Shown: positions 45,927 to 55,961 of the stretch, piece by piece | Layout of the letters: each line of letters opens with the position of its first letter | How positions within the stretch are numbered: position 1 is the stretch's first letter | Assembly: GCA_947452765.1 (NCBI GenBank) | Contig: CANGDR010000001.1 | Span: 258,657 to 322,656 of the forward strand | Length of the DNA stretch: 64,000 nucleotides | From: Actinomycetota bacterium | GTDB taxonomy: Bacteria; Actinomycetota; Actinomycetes; S36-B12; UBA5976 | Direction: 5' to 3' | Made by a program: the position numbers and the translations under genes | Notes under the pieces: generated by a model | What the model saw: the letters and a program-made list of their open reading frames with translations, nothing else | The model's database searches: none | What the model was told of the DNA's origin: nothing

Positions 45927-47315
45927 ATGTTGAGTTACATGGATCGCGTAGACGCTGTAGTTAATTTGTCCAAGCGCCGGGGATTTGTTTTCCCAAGCAG
46001 TGAAATTTATGGTGGGTCCCGATCCGCCTGGGATTATGGCCCGCTTGGAGTTGAGCTCAAAGAGAACGTCCGTCGCCAATGGTGGAAAGCCGTTGTACAA
46101 GGGCGTGAAGATGTCGTTGGGCTAGATTCTGCCGTAATTTTGGCACCACAGGTTTGGGCAGCCTCTGGACATTTGTCTACATTCACTGATCCGCTGACCG
46201 AATGCACTGCATGTCACAAACGATTTCGTGAAGATCACTTACTTGAGGAATTTGAAGAGCGCAAAGGTCGCGCTCCAGAGGGTGGCTTAGCAGGAGTGCC
46301 GTGCCCAAACTGTGGCACCAAAGGTGAATTTACCGAACCAAAAATGTTCAACGGGATGATGTCGACAAATCTCGGTCCTACGGTTGACGAAAATTCGTTG
46401 CATTACCTCCGTCCAGAAACAGCGCAAGGCATCTTTACAAATTATGCAAATGTTGCAGCTTCGTCCCGCAAAAAGCCACCGTTTGGAATTGGCCAGACTG
46501 GTAAATCATTTCGTAACGAAATCACACCGGGAAACTTTATTTTCCGCACCCGTGAATTTGAGCAAATGGAAATGGAATTCTTCGTGCCACCTGGTACCGA
46601 CGAAGAGTGGCACGAGTATTGGTTGCAAGAGCGCTGGAACTGGTATATCGACTTGGGTCTTTCTGAGGAAAATCTGCGCAAGTTCGAACATCCTCAAGAA
46701 AAACTTTCGCACTACTCAAAGCGCACAACTGATATCGAATATCGTTTCCAGTTTGGTGGTAGTGAGTTTGCTGAGCTCGAAGGCATTGCAAACCGCACTG
46801 ACTTCGACCTTAAGGCCCACATGGAAGCTTCGGGTAAGGACCTTTCGTTCTTTGACCAGGAATCTGGCGAAAAGTATGTGCCATATGTAATTGAACCGGC
46901 TGCTGGCCTAACGCGCGCGGTTCTAGCATTCATGCTCGAGGCATACGCCGAAGATGAAGCGCCAAATACTAAGGGAGGGGTTGATAAGCGAGTTGTTATG
47001 CGCTTTGACAAACGCTTAGCTCCAGTCAAAGCGGCAATCCTGCCACTATCGCGTAATGCGGACTTGAGCCCGAAAGCTCGGGATTTAGCAACTGAATTAC
47101 GCAAGAACTGGAACATCGAATTTGACGATGCTGGTGCAATTGGCAGGCGCTATCGCCGCCAAGATGAAATCGGCACCCCATATTGCATTACGGTCGACTT
47201 TGAAACGCTGGAAGATAATGCAGTAACAGTGCGCGACCGTGACTCTATGGAACAAGAGCGTGTGAGCCTTGATGCAATTGTTGGCTGGCTAGGCGCTCGA
47301 CTTACCGGCTGCTGA
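45927..47315 (+). CDS. glyS: Glycyl-tRNA synthetase (dimeric, class II)
   Basis: 462 aa alpha2-type GlyRS. N-terminal [17 protein letters not shown], the motif 2 region with [25 protein letters not shown]-like sequence, and zinc-like CTACHKRF and CPNCGTKG are visible. Motif 3 lies in the [16 protein letters not shown] region. Two ATGs (45927 and 45939) are possible with no strong SD; the first is reported. Its stop overlaps the dus start (TGATG). Confidence 0.95.
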   Translation: MLSYMDRVDAVVNLSKRRGFVFPSSEIYGGSRSAWDYGPLGVELKENVRRQWWKAVVQGREDVVGLDSAVILAPQVWAASGHLSTFTDPLTECTACHKRFREDHLLEEFEERKGRAPEGGLAGVPCPNCGTKGEFTEPKMFNGMMSTNLGPTVDENSLHYLRPETAQGIFTNYANVAASSRKKPPFGIGQTGKSFRNEITPGNFIFRTREFEQMEMEFFVPPGTDEEWHEYWLQERWNWYIDLGLSEENLRKFEHPQEKLSHYSKRTTDIEYRFQFGGSEFAELEGIANRTDFDLKAHMEASGKDLSFFDQESGEKYVPYVIEPAAGLTRAVLAFMLEAYAEDEAPNTKGGVDKRVVMRFDKRLAPVKAAILPLSRNADLSPKARDLATELRKNWNIEFDDAGAIGRRYRRQDEIGTPYCITVDFETLEDNAVTVRDRDSMEQERVSLDAIVGWLGARLTGC

Positions 47316-48481
47316 TGTTTGCCGATCTGTTAGCCACAAATCCAGTCATCGAGCTTGCGCCGATGGCTGGTGTGACTAACCGTGCATTTCGGCGGGTTTG
47401 CCGCGAGGCATCCGAGTCAATTCGTCGCGAAATTGGGCAAACAGATGATGACGGAACGATTTATGTTGCTGAAATGACAACTTCGCAGGCGCTACTAATG
47501 CGACATCCAGAAACTATTGATCTGGTGACGTTTGACGCCGACGAACGAGTGCGCAGCGCCCAACTTTACGGAGTAGATCCAAAAATCGTTGGTGATGCAG
47601 TTCGAATGTTGGTCGATGAAGATATGGCGGATCACATCGACTTAAACTTTGGCTGCCCAGTCCCAAAAGTCACTCGCAAAGGTGGGGGGAGTGCGCTGCC
47701 TTGGAAGCGGGATCTATTTTCAGACATCGTTAATTCAGCAGTAACGAATGCCCAAGGGAAAGTACCTGTAACCGTGAAAATGCGGGTGGGTATTGATGAT
47801 GATCACATAACTTATTTGGATGCCGGACGAATTGCAGCGGATGCCGGTGTGACTTGGGTTGCGCTCCATGGTCGTACTGCAGCTCAGTATTACGGAGGGA
47901 AAGCGGATTGGAACACAATTGCTCGCCTGGTTGAGCACATACCTAATACTCCGGTTTTGGGTAACGGCGATATTTGGTCAGCTGCCGATGCCCAGCGGAT
48001 GCTTAATGAAACCGGTGCCCGGGGTGTAGTCATTGGCCGAGGTTGTTTAGGTAGGCCATGGTTATTTGGTCAAATTCGGGCTTCTTTCGCAGGGGAAATA
48101 GTTCCTGCCGAGCCACAAGTTGGAGTCATTCTAGATTTAATGAAGCGCCACGCAAAGTTGCTAACCGAAATGCACGGCAACGAATTCAAGGGGTGCCAAG
48201 AAATGCGCAAGCACATGGCTTGGTACTTAAAAGGCGTAGTTGCCGGTACGCAAACGCGCGGCGCATTGGCATTAATTTCAAACTTGGCCGAGCTCGATGA
48301 ATTACTGGAAACCATTGAGCGAGACCAGTACTTAGAAGATGCAATTGCAAAATCCCCACGTGGCCGAACCACACCCGATAAGCGAGTAAACCTGCCAGAT
48401 GGATGGCTAAATTCCCAGTTCATGTCAGTGCGTGAGCAAGAAACGGTTCGTGAGGCTGAACTAAGCGTGAGTGGTGGGTAA
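47315..48481 (+). CDS. dusB: tRNA-dihydrouridine synthase (DusB-like)
   Basis: FMN enzyme reducing uridine to dihydrouridine in tRNA D-loops, 388 aa. LAPMAGVTNRAFRR (about 16-29), DLNFGCPVPKVTRKGGGSAL (about 109-128) with the active-site Cys, and the phosphate loop GRGCLGRPWLF are conserved. Overlaps glyS at its start by 1 base. The following gene starts directly after its stop, forming glyS-dus-dgt-dnaG. Confidence 0.94.
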   Translation: MFADLLATNPVIELAPMAGVTNRAFRRVCREASESIRREIGQTDDDGTIYVAEMTTSQALLMRHPETIDLVTFDADERVRSAQLYGVDPKIVGDAVRMLVDEDMADHIDLNFGCPVPKVTRKGGGSALPWKRDLFSDIVNSAVTNAQGKVPVTVKMRVGIDDDHITYLDAGRIAADAGVTWVALHGRTAAQYYGGKADWNTIARLVEHIPNTPVLGNGDIWSAADAQRMLNETGARGVVIGRGCLGRPWLFGQIRASFAGEIVPAEPQVGVILDLMKRHAKLLTEMHGNEFKGCQEMRKHMAWYLKGVVAGTQTRGALALISNLAELDELLETIERDQYLEDAIAKSPRGRTTPDKRVNLPDGWLNSQFMSVREQETVREAELSVSGG

Positions 48482-49720
48482 GTGTTAGGCAGTTACACAC
48501 AAAGCGATACTCAGCGTTGGATTAACGAACCAAACAAGAGCGTCGAACGAACCGAATTCGCGCGCGATCGTGCTCGAGTTATGCATAGTTCGGCGCTGCG
48601 TCGCCTCGGTGTAAAAACACAAGTTATGGAAGCGGGTCAGCAAGACTTCCCGCGAACTCGACTCACACACTCACTTGAAGTTGCCCAGGTGGGGCGCGAA
48701 CTTGGCGCAGCGCTTGGTTGCGATCCAGATTTAGTAGATACTGCGTGCTTGTCACACGATCTTGGACACCCACCATTTGGCCACAATGGCGAAACGGCAC
48801 TGAACGAACTCGCAGGTGATATTGGTGGATTTGAAGGTAACGCACAATCTTTTAGATTGCTAACGCGCTTAGAACCAAAAGCAATTAGCCCGTTAGCTGG
48901 ACCAAGACCCGGTGAAACTATCGGATTGAATTTAACTCGTGCTTCTCTGGATGCAGCCTCGAAGTATCCCTGGCTAAAACGTGAAGGGCAAACTAAGTTT
49001 GGCGTTTATGACGATGATGCTGACGTATTCGATTGGGTTAGAGCCGGACGTCTGGATGATCAATCCTGCTTCGAAGCCCAAGTAATGGATTGGTCAGACG
49101 ATGTTTCTTATTGCGTCCATGACATCGAAGATGCAATTTATGGTGGCCATGTAGATATTTCCATCTTGGAATCACCAAGTGGTCGAAGCGAAATTGTTGA
49201 AGTTGCACGCACCTGGTACGGCACGAATTTTGAAGCACAGGGTCTAGACGAAGCACTGGTTAGGGTTGGGAATTTACCTAGTTGGCCGGGATCATTCGAT
49301 GGAACTTTGAAATCTTTAAGTGCTCTTAAAAATTTGACCAGTACTTTAATTGGGCGATTTTGCGTTTCTGCGCAACAGGCTACGCAATCTCAGTATGGGA
49401 CCGATCCGCTGACTCGTTATGACGCAAATTTGATTGTTCCCGAGCTATCCCGTTATGAAGTGACTGCATTAAAAGCACTTGCAGCCAGGTTTGTAATGAA
49501 CCGCCAAGGTGCAGATGTTGTCTACAGCCGCCAACGTCAACAAATCAGCGAGTTAGTCGCTGTTATTTCAGCGGCGCCTGAACAGCACCTCGATCGCTTT
49601 CACAAAGATTTATGGCTAAATGCCCATTCTGACTCTGCTAAATCCCGCGTGGTCATTGACCAAGTTGCCGCCCTTACGGACGTCAGCCTTGTGCAATGGC
49701 ACACCATTACCTGCACGTAA
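48482..49720 (+). CDS. dgt: Deoxyguanosinetriphosphate triphosphohydrolase-like protein
   Basis: HD-domain dNTP triphosphohydrolase, 412 aa. HD metal motifs: the His of RLTHSLEVAQVG (about 59-70), and HD in SHDLGHPPFGHNGE (about 93-106). RDRARVMHSSALRRLGVKTQV is family-typical. Start GTG 48482. In actinobacteria dgt precedes dnaG as here. Nucleotide preference unknown. Confidence 0.94.
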   Translation: MLGSYTQSDTQRWINEPNKSVERTEFARDRARVMHSSALRRLGVKTQVMEAGQQDFPRTRLTHSLEVAQVGRELGAALGCDPDLVDTACLSHDLGHPPFGHNGETALNELAGDIGGFEGNAQSFRLLTRLEPKAISPLAGPRPGETIGLNLTRASLDAASKYPWLKREGQTKFGVYDDDADVFDWVRAGRLDDQSCFEAQVMDWSDDVSYCVHDIEDAIYGGHVDISILESPSGRSEIVEVARTWYGTNFEAQGLDEALVRVGNLPSWPGSFDGTLKSLSALKNLTSTLIGRFCVSAQQATQSQYGTDPLTRYDANLIVPELSRYEVTALKALAARFVMNRQGADVVYSRQRQQISELVAVISAAPEQHLDRFHKDLWLNAHSDSAKSRVVIDQVAALTDVSLVQWHTITCT

Positions 49721-49729
49721 CATTGCACT

Positions 49730-51562
49730 GTGGCTGGCAAAATTCGCGAAGAGGACGTTAGTACCGTTCGCGAGCGTGCCCGGATTGATGAAATTGTCCG
49801 CGAGACAGTAACGCTTAAAGCAGCAGGTGGCGGTAGCTATAAGGGCCTTTGTCCTTTTCATGACGAACGTACCCCTTCATTTCATGTAACGCCCAGCAAG
49901 GGTTTGTATCACTGCTTCTCTTGTGGAGAAGGCGGCGATGTAATTACGTTTGTGCGCAAGATTGATGCGCTTTCCTTTACCGAGGCTGTTGAAAAACTTG
50001 CTGGTAAGTACGGCATCACATTGCGCTACGAAGAAGGCAGCGGAACTTCAACTAGCAATCAAGGCCAGCGGGCCAGGCTGGTTGAAGCGCACAAGGTCGC
50101 TGCAAATTTTTATAAGGCGCAATTGCAAACTCCGGCCGCGCAACATGCCCGAACGTTCTTAACTGAGCGCGGATTTGATCCAGCTTCGTGGGAGCTTTTT
50201 GGTGTTGGTTATTCTCCTGCAGGTTGGGATGCACTTCGCAACGAACTTCGTTCCAAGGGATTTACCGAAGATGAAATGCTAACTTCTGGTCTTGCAGTTT
50301 CGGGTCAACGCGGTGCTTATGATCGCTTTCGGGATCGAGTCATGTGGCCAATTCGAGATTCCAGCGGCGACACAATCGGCTTTGGCGCTCGAAAGCTGAG
50401 CGAATCCGATCAGGGCCCAAAGTATTTAAATACTCCAGAAACTCCGATATATCGCAAGTCTCAAGTTTTGTATGGCATTGATTTAGCTCGCCGTGAAATG
50501 GCTAAAGCGCAACAAGCCGTGGTCGTTGAGGGTTACACGGATGTTATGGCCTGCCACCTCGCTGGCATTACTACCGCAGTCGCTACCTGTGGAACTGCAT
50601 TTGGCCCTGAACACGTGAAAGTTTTGCGTCGAATTTTGATGGATGACGATACCAAGCATGCCGAAGTCATCTACACCTTTGACGGTGACGCAGCTGGGCG
50701 AAAAGCTGCCTTGAAGGCATTCGGGGAAGATCAGAAATTTGTGGCAGCTACTTTTGTGGCTATTGAACCGCATGGTTTAGATCCTTGCGACTTGCGTTTG
50801 GCACACGGTGACGAAGGTTTAAAGAATTTAATTGCAAATAAAATCCCATTATTTGAGTTTGTACTGAAGTCAACAGTTGATGATTTTGATTTGGAAACCG
50901 CAGAAGGACGGGTAGCTGGGCTAAGGGCTGCGGCGCCAATTCTTGCTGGCATTAAAGATGCCGTGCTTCGCGCTGAATACATCCGAACAGTTTCCGGTTG
51001 GCTCGGTATGGATGAGTCTTCGCTTCGAAAAGAGGTCACATCTGGAAATCGCAGTGCGCCGGTAGAACCAACTCGAGCCCAGACCGCCGCATCCTCACAG
51101 GCTGCAAATGTCGAGCGCGAAGCTCTTAAATGCGTTCTGCAAACCCCTCACTTAGTTGGTACTTGGTTTGAATCATTAGAAGAGAGCGTGTTTACTGTTC
51201 CAGCTGCGGCCCAGGTATTTATGGCTTGTGTGGCGGCTGGCAATCCACTCGAGTTTGCTTCTGCCCAAGCGTGGATCACCGCTGTTTTGGAAAAAGCACC
51301 TGATGACGAAATTCGTTCACATGTTCGCGCCATGGCAGTAGCACCCCTTCCTAATGACAATCCAGATGAGCGCTATGTTCAGGCAGTACTTGCAAGGATT
51401 CTTGAAATGGATGCCGCCCGTAGAGTTAATGAAATTAAGTCTGGCTTGAGCAGGGCTGAAGATTCTGGCGATGCGGACGAACAATCGCGGCTGCTTGCAG
51501 AATTACTAGGTCTCGAGAAATATCGCCGGGACATGCGCACTTTTGCAGTTGGCGATTCTTAG
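49730..51562 (+). CDS. dnaG: DNA primase
   Basis: 610-aa primase with all domains: CHC2 zinc finger (Cys41, His44, Cys62, Cys65), catalytic core with RFRDRVMWPIRD and GFGARKL, TOPRIM glutamate in VVVEGYTDVMACH (about 261-273) and FDGDAAGRKA, and a C-terminal DnaB-binding part. GTG start at 49730. The stop overlaps the next start codon by 1 base. Confidence 0.97.
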   Translation: MAGKIREEDVSTVRERARIDEIVRETVTLKAAGGGSYKGLCPFHDERTPSFHVTPSKGLYHCFSCGEGGDVITFVRKIDALSFTEAVEKLAGKYGITLRYEEGSGTSTSNQGQRARLVEAHKVAANFYKAQLQTPAAQHARTFLTERGFDPASWELFGVGYSPAGWDALRNELRSKGFTEDEMLTSGLAVSGQRGAYDRFRDRVMWPIRDSSGDTIGFGARKLSESDQGPKYLNTPETPIYRKSQVLYGIDLARREMAKAQQAVVVEGYTDVMACHLAGITTAVATCGTAFGPEHVKVLRRILMDDDTKHAEVIYTFDGDAAGRKAALKAFGEDQKFVAATFVAIEPHGLDPCDLRLAHGDEGLKNLIANKIPLFEFVLKSTVDDFDLETAEGRVAGLRAAAPILAGIKDAVLRAEYIRTVSGWLGMDESSLRKEVTSGNRSAPVEPTRAQTAASSQAANVEREALKCVLQTPHLVGTWFESLEESVFTVPAAAQVFMACVAAGNPLEFASAQAWITAVLEKAPDDEIRSHVRAMAVAPLPNDNPDERYVQAVLARILEMDAARRVNEIKSGLSRAEDSGDADEQSRLLAELLGLEKYRRDMRTFAVGDS

Positions 51563-52056
51563 TGGCTATTTTCACTCGCCCCGAAAAGTTACCCAGTGAG
51601 ATAAAAATTGCAGTTCCACATGGCGAAAAACTCATGGCCTGGGCACGGCATAGCAACGGGTTCCTTGGAGTTACTAACCATTCCTTGATTGTCGCCAGCA
51701 GTGATGGAGTTCAAATTCGGCCCTGGGGTTTGGCGCTCCAAGCCAAGTGGAATGAGCCGACACTTACTTTAATTCTGCAAGATTCATTAGATTCGGCGCC
51801 AATTACCTTGTCTTGGGTTCTCACTGATTCAGGTCAAGTGCCTCAGGCTGTTCACGATCGGGTCACAAGTGCTGTGCTGGTTGATCAAGCTCACGAAGTA
51901 CCAGATGTTGGGCGGGTCCGTTTCGTAGCCCGTCGCCACCGGGACAGCGTCACTTGGACTTCAATAGCCGACAATTACGACGCAGCGCATAGCTCAATGG
52001 GTGCCACAAACGTCAACAATATTTTGATCCAATTGCAGGCTTCGTTTGGCATCTAG
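51562..52056 (+). CDS. Uncharacterised protein coupled to dnaG
   Basis: 164 aa, no membrane helix or signal peptide, beta-rich, no recognised motif (ends NVNNILIQLQASFGI; contains GRVRFVARRHRDSVTW). GTG start overlaps the dnaG stop by 1 base, so it is translationally coupled. Conserved hypothetical genes in this position are known in actinobacteria, but no function is known to me. Confidence 0.7.
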   Translation: MAIFTRPEKLPSEIKIAVPHGEKLMAWARHSNGFLGVTNHSLIVASSDGVQIRPWGLALQAKWNEPTLTLILQDSLDSAPITLSWVLTDSGQVPQAVHDRVTSAVLVDQAHEVPDVGRVRFVARRHRDSVTWTSIADNYDAAHSSMGATNVNNILIQLQASFGI

Positions 52057-52102
52057 GTCGTTTCGCCACAGCGACTCGGTTTTGTTAGTATTAGCGAGTT
52101 AA

Positions 52103-52175
52103 TCCCCTGTAGCTCAATTGGCAGAGCACTCGACTGTTAATCGAGTGGTTATTGGTTCGAGTCCAATCGGGGGAG
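52103..52175 (+). tRNA. tRNA-Asn (anticodon GTT)
   Basis: A 73-nt cloverleaf. The acceptor TCCCCTG pairs with CGGGGGA with discriminator G, and the D-arm is GCTC..GAGC. The anticodon stem CTCGA/TCGAG has loop CTGTTAA (anticodon GTT), and the T-arm is ATTGG TTCGAGT CCAAT. No CCA encoded. TAGTAT at 52086-52091, 11 bases upstream, is a possible -10. Confidence 0.97.
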
Positions 52176-52200
52176 CAGGAAATTTTAATTACAATTGATT

Positions 52201-53052
52201 ATGCGCAAAAGCATATTTCTTATGACACTCCTAATCAGTTTCAGTGCCGTTATAAACCCAGCCAATGCGGCAACCTCAAAGGTAGGAAACTACAAATCCT
52301 GTAGTTATCCAAAATCTAAACCAGCGCCATACAAGGCAAACGCCAAATCCTGGAAAGCTCAGGGTTTCGGCACTGTCATACGGGGGATCGACATTTCGAT
52401 GTGGCAGCATTCCAATAATTTGCCCATTGATTTTGCCAAACTCAAGACTGATCAAAATCTAACTTTTGTAATCATTAAAGGATCCGATGGTGGAACTCGA
52501 GGAAATGGCAATGCAAAGAAATGGTTTGCCTCGGATCGCATAGCGGCGAAAGCTCAAGGCCTTGTCGTTGGCGCATACCACTACGCCTTACCAGGTAATT
52601 TGAATGCAAACACAATCAAGGATGCAAAGTTGCAGGCAGCTCGCGCCGTTACTCAAGCTGGTGGTGCAAAAGTTGGTGACCTACCGCTTACTTTGGATTT
52701 AGAAGAACTGCCTTGTGGCTGGACTATCAACCGGTTGGCTAGATGGACGAGAGCATTCTTGGCAGAAACGGAACGGTTAACTGGCCGTACTCCGATGATT
52801 TATGCAAACGGCACATTTATTCAGAGGTTAGAAGATGCCGGTGCAAGTGACCTTTCGCGCTACCCGCTTTGGCTTGCAAAGTGGGGTCCCAAACTAGGAC
52901 CAGTTCCAGTTGAAAAGCGTATTTGGAACGGCAAGTGGAAGGTCTGGCAATTTACGGCAGATGGAAAACTTGTTGGTGTACCGTCAGGAAGTACCGATCT
53001 AGATGTTTTTAATGGAACTCTCGAAGAGTTCAACGCCTTTGCAAATCACTAA
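52201..53052 (+). CDS. Secreted GH25 lysozyme-like muramidase
   Basis: 283 aa from ATG 52201. A clear signal peptide (MRKSIFLMTLLISFSAVINP, cleavage near AANA/ATS at about 22) is followed by a GH25 domain. That domain has RGIDISMWQH (about 60-69) and the catalytic DxE in LTLDLEELP (about 163-171). It cuts peptidoglycan glycan strands in wall turnover, division or competition. It sits 25 bases after tRNA-Asn, a location often used by acquired genes, though base use does not look foreign by eye. A TTG at 52195 is a less likely start. Confidence 0.85.
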   Translation: MRKSIFLMTLLISFSAVINPANAATSKVGNYKSCSYPKSKPAPYKANAKSWKAQGFGTVIRGIDISMWQHSNNLPIDFAKLKTDQNLTFVIIKGSDGGTRGNGNAKKWFASDRIAAKAQGLVVGAYHYALPGNLNANTIKDAKLQAARAVTQAGGAKVGDLPLTLDLEELPCGWTINRLARWTRAFLAETERLTGRTPMIYANGTFIQRLEDAGASDLSRYPLWLAKWGPKLGPVPVEKRIWNGKWKVWQFTADGKLVGVPSGSTDLDVFNGTLEEFNAFANH

Positions 53053-53747
53053 GCGAAAGCTGTTTCAAGCGCAACTTCAACCATCGCACGGAAGCCGGTT
53101 TCTCGTTCTTCCGAGGAAGTTTTTTCGTGCGTCCGGATCATGTCGCTAACTGTGCAGATCGCAAGTGCGCGTCGACCATACTTTGCCGCGATCGTGTAAA
53201 GCGCACTTGCTTCCATCTCAACACCAAGAACACCGTGAGCTTCGAGGATGTCTAGCGCATTGCTGTCGTCATAAAACAAGTCCATAGAAGCAATTCCGCC
53301 AACGTGATAGTTCACACCGTGGGTCTTTGCTGCTGCAACTGCCGCTTGCAGTAAGTCGTAGTTTGCGATCGGCGCAAAGTCCAAACCGCCGGTGGCTCGA
53401 CGATTAGTTCCAGAATCTGTAGACGCAGCCATCCCAATAATTACGTCACGAAGCTGGGTTTTTCCGAGGCCACCACAGGTTCCAATGCGAATCGCAGTTT
53501 GAACATCAAAGTCTTTGAAAAGTTCGGTTACATAAATAGAAATCGAAGGAATACCCATTCCAGTGCCTTGAACTGAAACTCGATTGCCCTTGTACGTGCC
53601 GGTATAACCCAACATATTTCGAACCGAGTTGTACTGGACTGCACCTTCCAACATATTTTCGGCAACCCACTTGGCACGAAGTGGATCTCCTGGAAGCAAA
53701 ATGGTTTCGGCGATATCGCCCTTGTTGGCACCAATATGTACAGTCAT
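53049..53747 (-). CDS. deoD: Purine nucleoside phosphorylase (DeoD type)
   Basis: Phosphorolysis of purine (deoxy)nucleosides to base and ribose-1-phosphate, 232 aa. ILLPGDPLRAKWVAE (about 17-31), RIGTCGGL (about 87-94), GVEMEASALY and the catalytic Ser-Asp of CTVSDMIRT (about 198-206) match the hexameric DeoD branch. Convergent with the lysozyme through a CTAA stop overlap. TAGATT 6 bases before the ATG suggests a leaderless mRNA. Divergent from the amidohydrolase. Confidence 0.93.
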   Translation of the reverse strand: MTVHIGANKGDIAETILLPGDPLRAKWVAENMLEGAVQYNSVRNMLGYTGTYKGNRVSVQGTGMGIPSISIYVTELFKDFDVQTAIRIGTCGGLGKTQLRDVIIGMAASTDSGTNRRATGGLDFAPIANYDLLQAAVAAAKTHGVNYHVGGIASMDLFYDDSNALDILEAHGVLGVEMEASALYTIAAKYGRRALAICTVSDMIRTHEKTSSEERETGFRAMVEVALETAFA

Positions 53748-53810
53748 GTCTCTAATCTACTTGAGGCTTCTAATAGTGTGGCAATAGATCCTCGATTTAG
53801 GAGCACTGCC

Positions 53811-55409
53811 TTGGCCGCCAACTTTGCAATTTTTAACGCATCAATTAATACTCAGGATGAGAAAAATCCAACCGCGAGCGCTATTGCCTGGTCGGGGGAT
53901 CGAATCATTTCGATTGGTGATGATGCGGTAGTTCGCGATGCAATTGATGCCAAGACTGAAGTCGTTGATGCACATGGCGCGGCAGTTACACCTGGCATCG
54001 TTGATGGCCACCAACATCTATTTAGTGGTGCCGAATTTGCCCAGGGCTTAGATCTCGATCGCGTCTCTAGTCTTGCGCAATTACGAGACAAAGTTGCCGC
54101 AGAACGAAAGCGAATCGGGCCCGGCAAATGGTTACTGGGATTCGCACTGGAATACGCAGCAATCGAAGGCAAGTACCACCACTCACTTCTTGACGAAGCT
54201 GCTGGCGATGGACCGATGTTTCTTTACACGCTCGACGTGCACACCGGAATGGTTAATAGCGAAGCAATGCGGATTGCCGGCCTAACTGGCCCAATGAATG
54301 TTGCGGATAACTCAGTAGTCGTTGTCGATGATGACGATAAGCCAACTGGTGAATTACTGGAAATGGCAGCGATGCAAATTGTGTTGTCCCATGTACCGGT
54401 TGCAAGTAAAAGCGAGCGCTTAGATTGGTACGCCGAAGCAATCCGTCGCCAGAATTCACTTGGTATCACCGAAGTTCACCTAATGGATGGCGATCTCGAA
54501 ACCATCAACATCATGCGCGAACTTGAAGAGCGAAGTGATTTAAATTTAAGAATTTTGCAGCATCACTTTATTTACCCCTACACACCGATTGAAGAAGTAG
54601 AAGCCATGATGCAAACCCACAATTTAAGTGGAAAACGTTGGCAGGCGGATGGCGTTAAGTTCATGCTCGATGGCGTGATCGATACTGGAACTGCATGGCT
54701 GGAACACCCAGATTCACAGGGCCAAGGAACTGAGCCGATGTGGCCAGAGTTATCGCTTTATCACCAGCGAGCTAGGCAATTTCACGATGCTGGATTTCGG
54801 ATCGCAACTCATGCCATCGGCGATCGCGCAGTGCGCGAAGTCCTAGATGTGTACGAAGCGTTGCCTGGCGGTTCCGCAGGCCGTCATCGCATCGAACATA
54901 TTGAAACTTCGCCGGATGCAACAATTGCGCGATTTGCTCCGTTGAAAGTAACTGCCTCAATGCAGCCCGTACACATGCGGTGGTTGGAATTTGATTTGAG
55001 CGATCCGTGGTCGCAACGTCTTGATTCGACACAATGCGGGCACGGCTGGCGATCCGGGGACATCATGAGTACCGGAGCACTCGTAGTTCTTGGTTCAGAT
55101 TGGCCAGTTGCGCCATTTGATCCGCGGATGGGATTCTTTGCAGCCCAAAAGCGTCGCGCCCACGACGTTGACTATGACGGACCAGTTGGTACCACTCGCG
55201 CTTTGACCGGAGCCGAAACGTTATCTGGTTATACCCGCAACGCTGCGCTCGCAGTTGGCGCGCAAGAAGAGCGCGGGATGTTAAGGCCAGGCATGAAAGC
55301 TGACTTAGTTATGTGGCAGGAAGATCCATCGAAAGTAAATCCAAACGATGTAATTGACCTTCCGGTATTACGCACTGTCGTTGGGGGAGAAACCGTCTTT
55401 CAGGCGTAG
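53811..55409 (+). CDS. YtcJ-like amidohydrolase
   Basis: 532 aa from TTG 53811, chosen because AGGAG lies 7 bases upstream and residues before it look unlike a protein start. Metal-site motifs are DGHQHLF (HxH, near residue 65), THAIGDRA and RIEHIE, and LGSDWPV near 433. The family is metal-dependent amidohydrolases of mostly unknown substrate; deoD next door hints at nucleobase or amide scavenging, weakly. The 3' end overlaps the convergent GNAT gene by 42 bases. Confidence 0.82.
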   Translation: MAANFAIFNASINTQDEKNPTASAIAWSGDRIISIGDDAVVRDAIDAKTEVVDAHGAAVTPGIVDGHQHLFSGAEFAQGLDLDRVSSLAQLRDKVAAERKRIGPGKWLLGFALEYAAIEGKYHHSLLDEAAGDGPMFLYTLDVHTGMVNSEAMRIAGLTGPMNVADNSVVVVDDDDKPTGELLEMAAMQIVLSHVPVASKSERLDWYAEAIRRQNSLGITEVHLMDGDLETINIMRELEERSDLNLRILQHHFIYPYTPIEEVEAMMQTHNLSGKRWQADGVKFMLDGVIDTGTAWLEHPDSQGQGTEPMWPELSLYHQRARQFHDAGFRIATHAIGDRAVREVLDVYEALPGGSAGRHRIEHIETSPDATIARFAPLKVTASMQPVHMRWLEFDLSDPWSQRLDSTQCGHGWRSGDIMSTGALVVLGSDWPVAPFDPRMGFFAAQKRRAHDVDYDGPVGTTRALTGAETLSGYTRNAALAVGAQEERGMLRPGMKADLVMWQEDPSKVNPNDVIDLPVLRTVVGGETVFQA

Positions 55410-55955
55410 ACGAAATTCGGCAACCGACATTTCATAAATTTCTTCAGGTCCGTCTTCTTCGTCAATTTGCTGTCCTACGTGCTCAAAACCAAGAGAGTTA
55501 ATAATCGACATTGACGGGCCGTTAGTTGCGCTCACTGTGTAACGAAGTGTTGTGACTCCTGGCTGATTGATTACCCAAGCCCACATCCCCAGCAAGGCCT
55601 CTTTACCAAACCCTTGGTTGCGGCATGGTTCGGAAATTCCAAAACCGATTTCAACCATGCCAACCTCATCTGGTGGGGCATGAAAACTGATTGATCCAAC
55701 AATTTCTTTAGATTCGCGTAAGACAATCCAGCGCACGAACCAGTTGTTTGTTGTTGGATCTGCTTTAACTTGCGGCACGCGCCAACGCAACGGGCCAGAA
55801 TGTTCATGCGTCAATTCGTTGTGCGGATTAGTGAAGCCTCGATCCGTTAACAAGGTGGGATTGTCCGGATCTTCATGCAGCATTATCAATTCCGGAATCG
55901 GAATCAGATGCAGGTCCAAGCGCGAGGTTTGAATTAACTCGGTTGAATTACTCAT
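55368..55955 (-). CDS. GNAT acetyltransferase
   Basis: 195 aa of the RimJ/RimL type: TSRLDLHLIP at residues 10-19, VGMVEIGFGISEPCRNQGFGKEALLGM with the acetyl-CoA pyrophosphate loop in CRNQGFGKEA, and a C-terminal SINSLGFEHVG near 149-159. Target unknown; small molecule or ribosomal-protein N-terminus are both possible. Overlaps the amidohydrolase end antisense by 42 bases. Confidence 0.85.
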   Translation of the reverse strand: MSNSTELIQTSRLDLHLIPIPELIMLHEDPDNPTLLTDRGFTNPHNELTHEHSGPLRWRVPQVKADPTTNNWFVRWIVLRESKEIVGSISFHAPPDEVGMVEIGFGISEPCRNQGFGKEALLGMWAWVINQPGVTTLRYTVSATNGPSMSIINSLGFEHVGQQIDEEDGPEEIYEMSVAEFRLRLKDGFSPNDSA

Positions 55956-55961
55956 ATCTAT

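Noticed and set aside
53736-53810. ATG-started extension of the amidohydrolase
   Set aside because: Overlaps the deoD start and lacks an SD; the TTG at 53811 has AGGAG at good distance.
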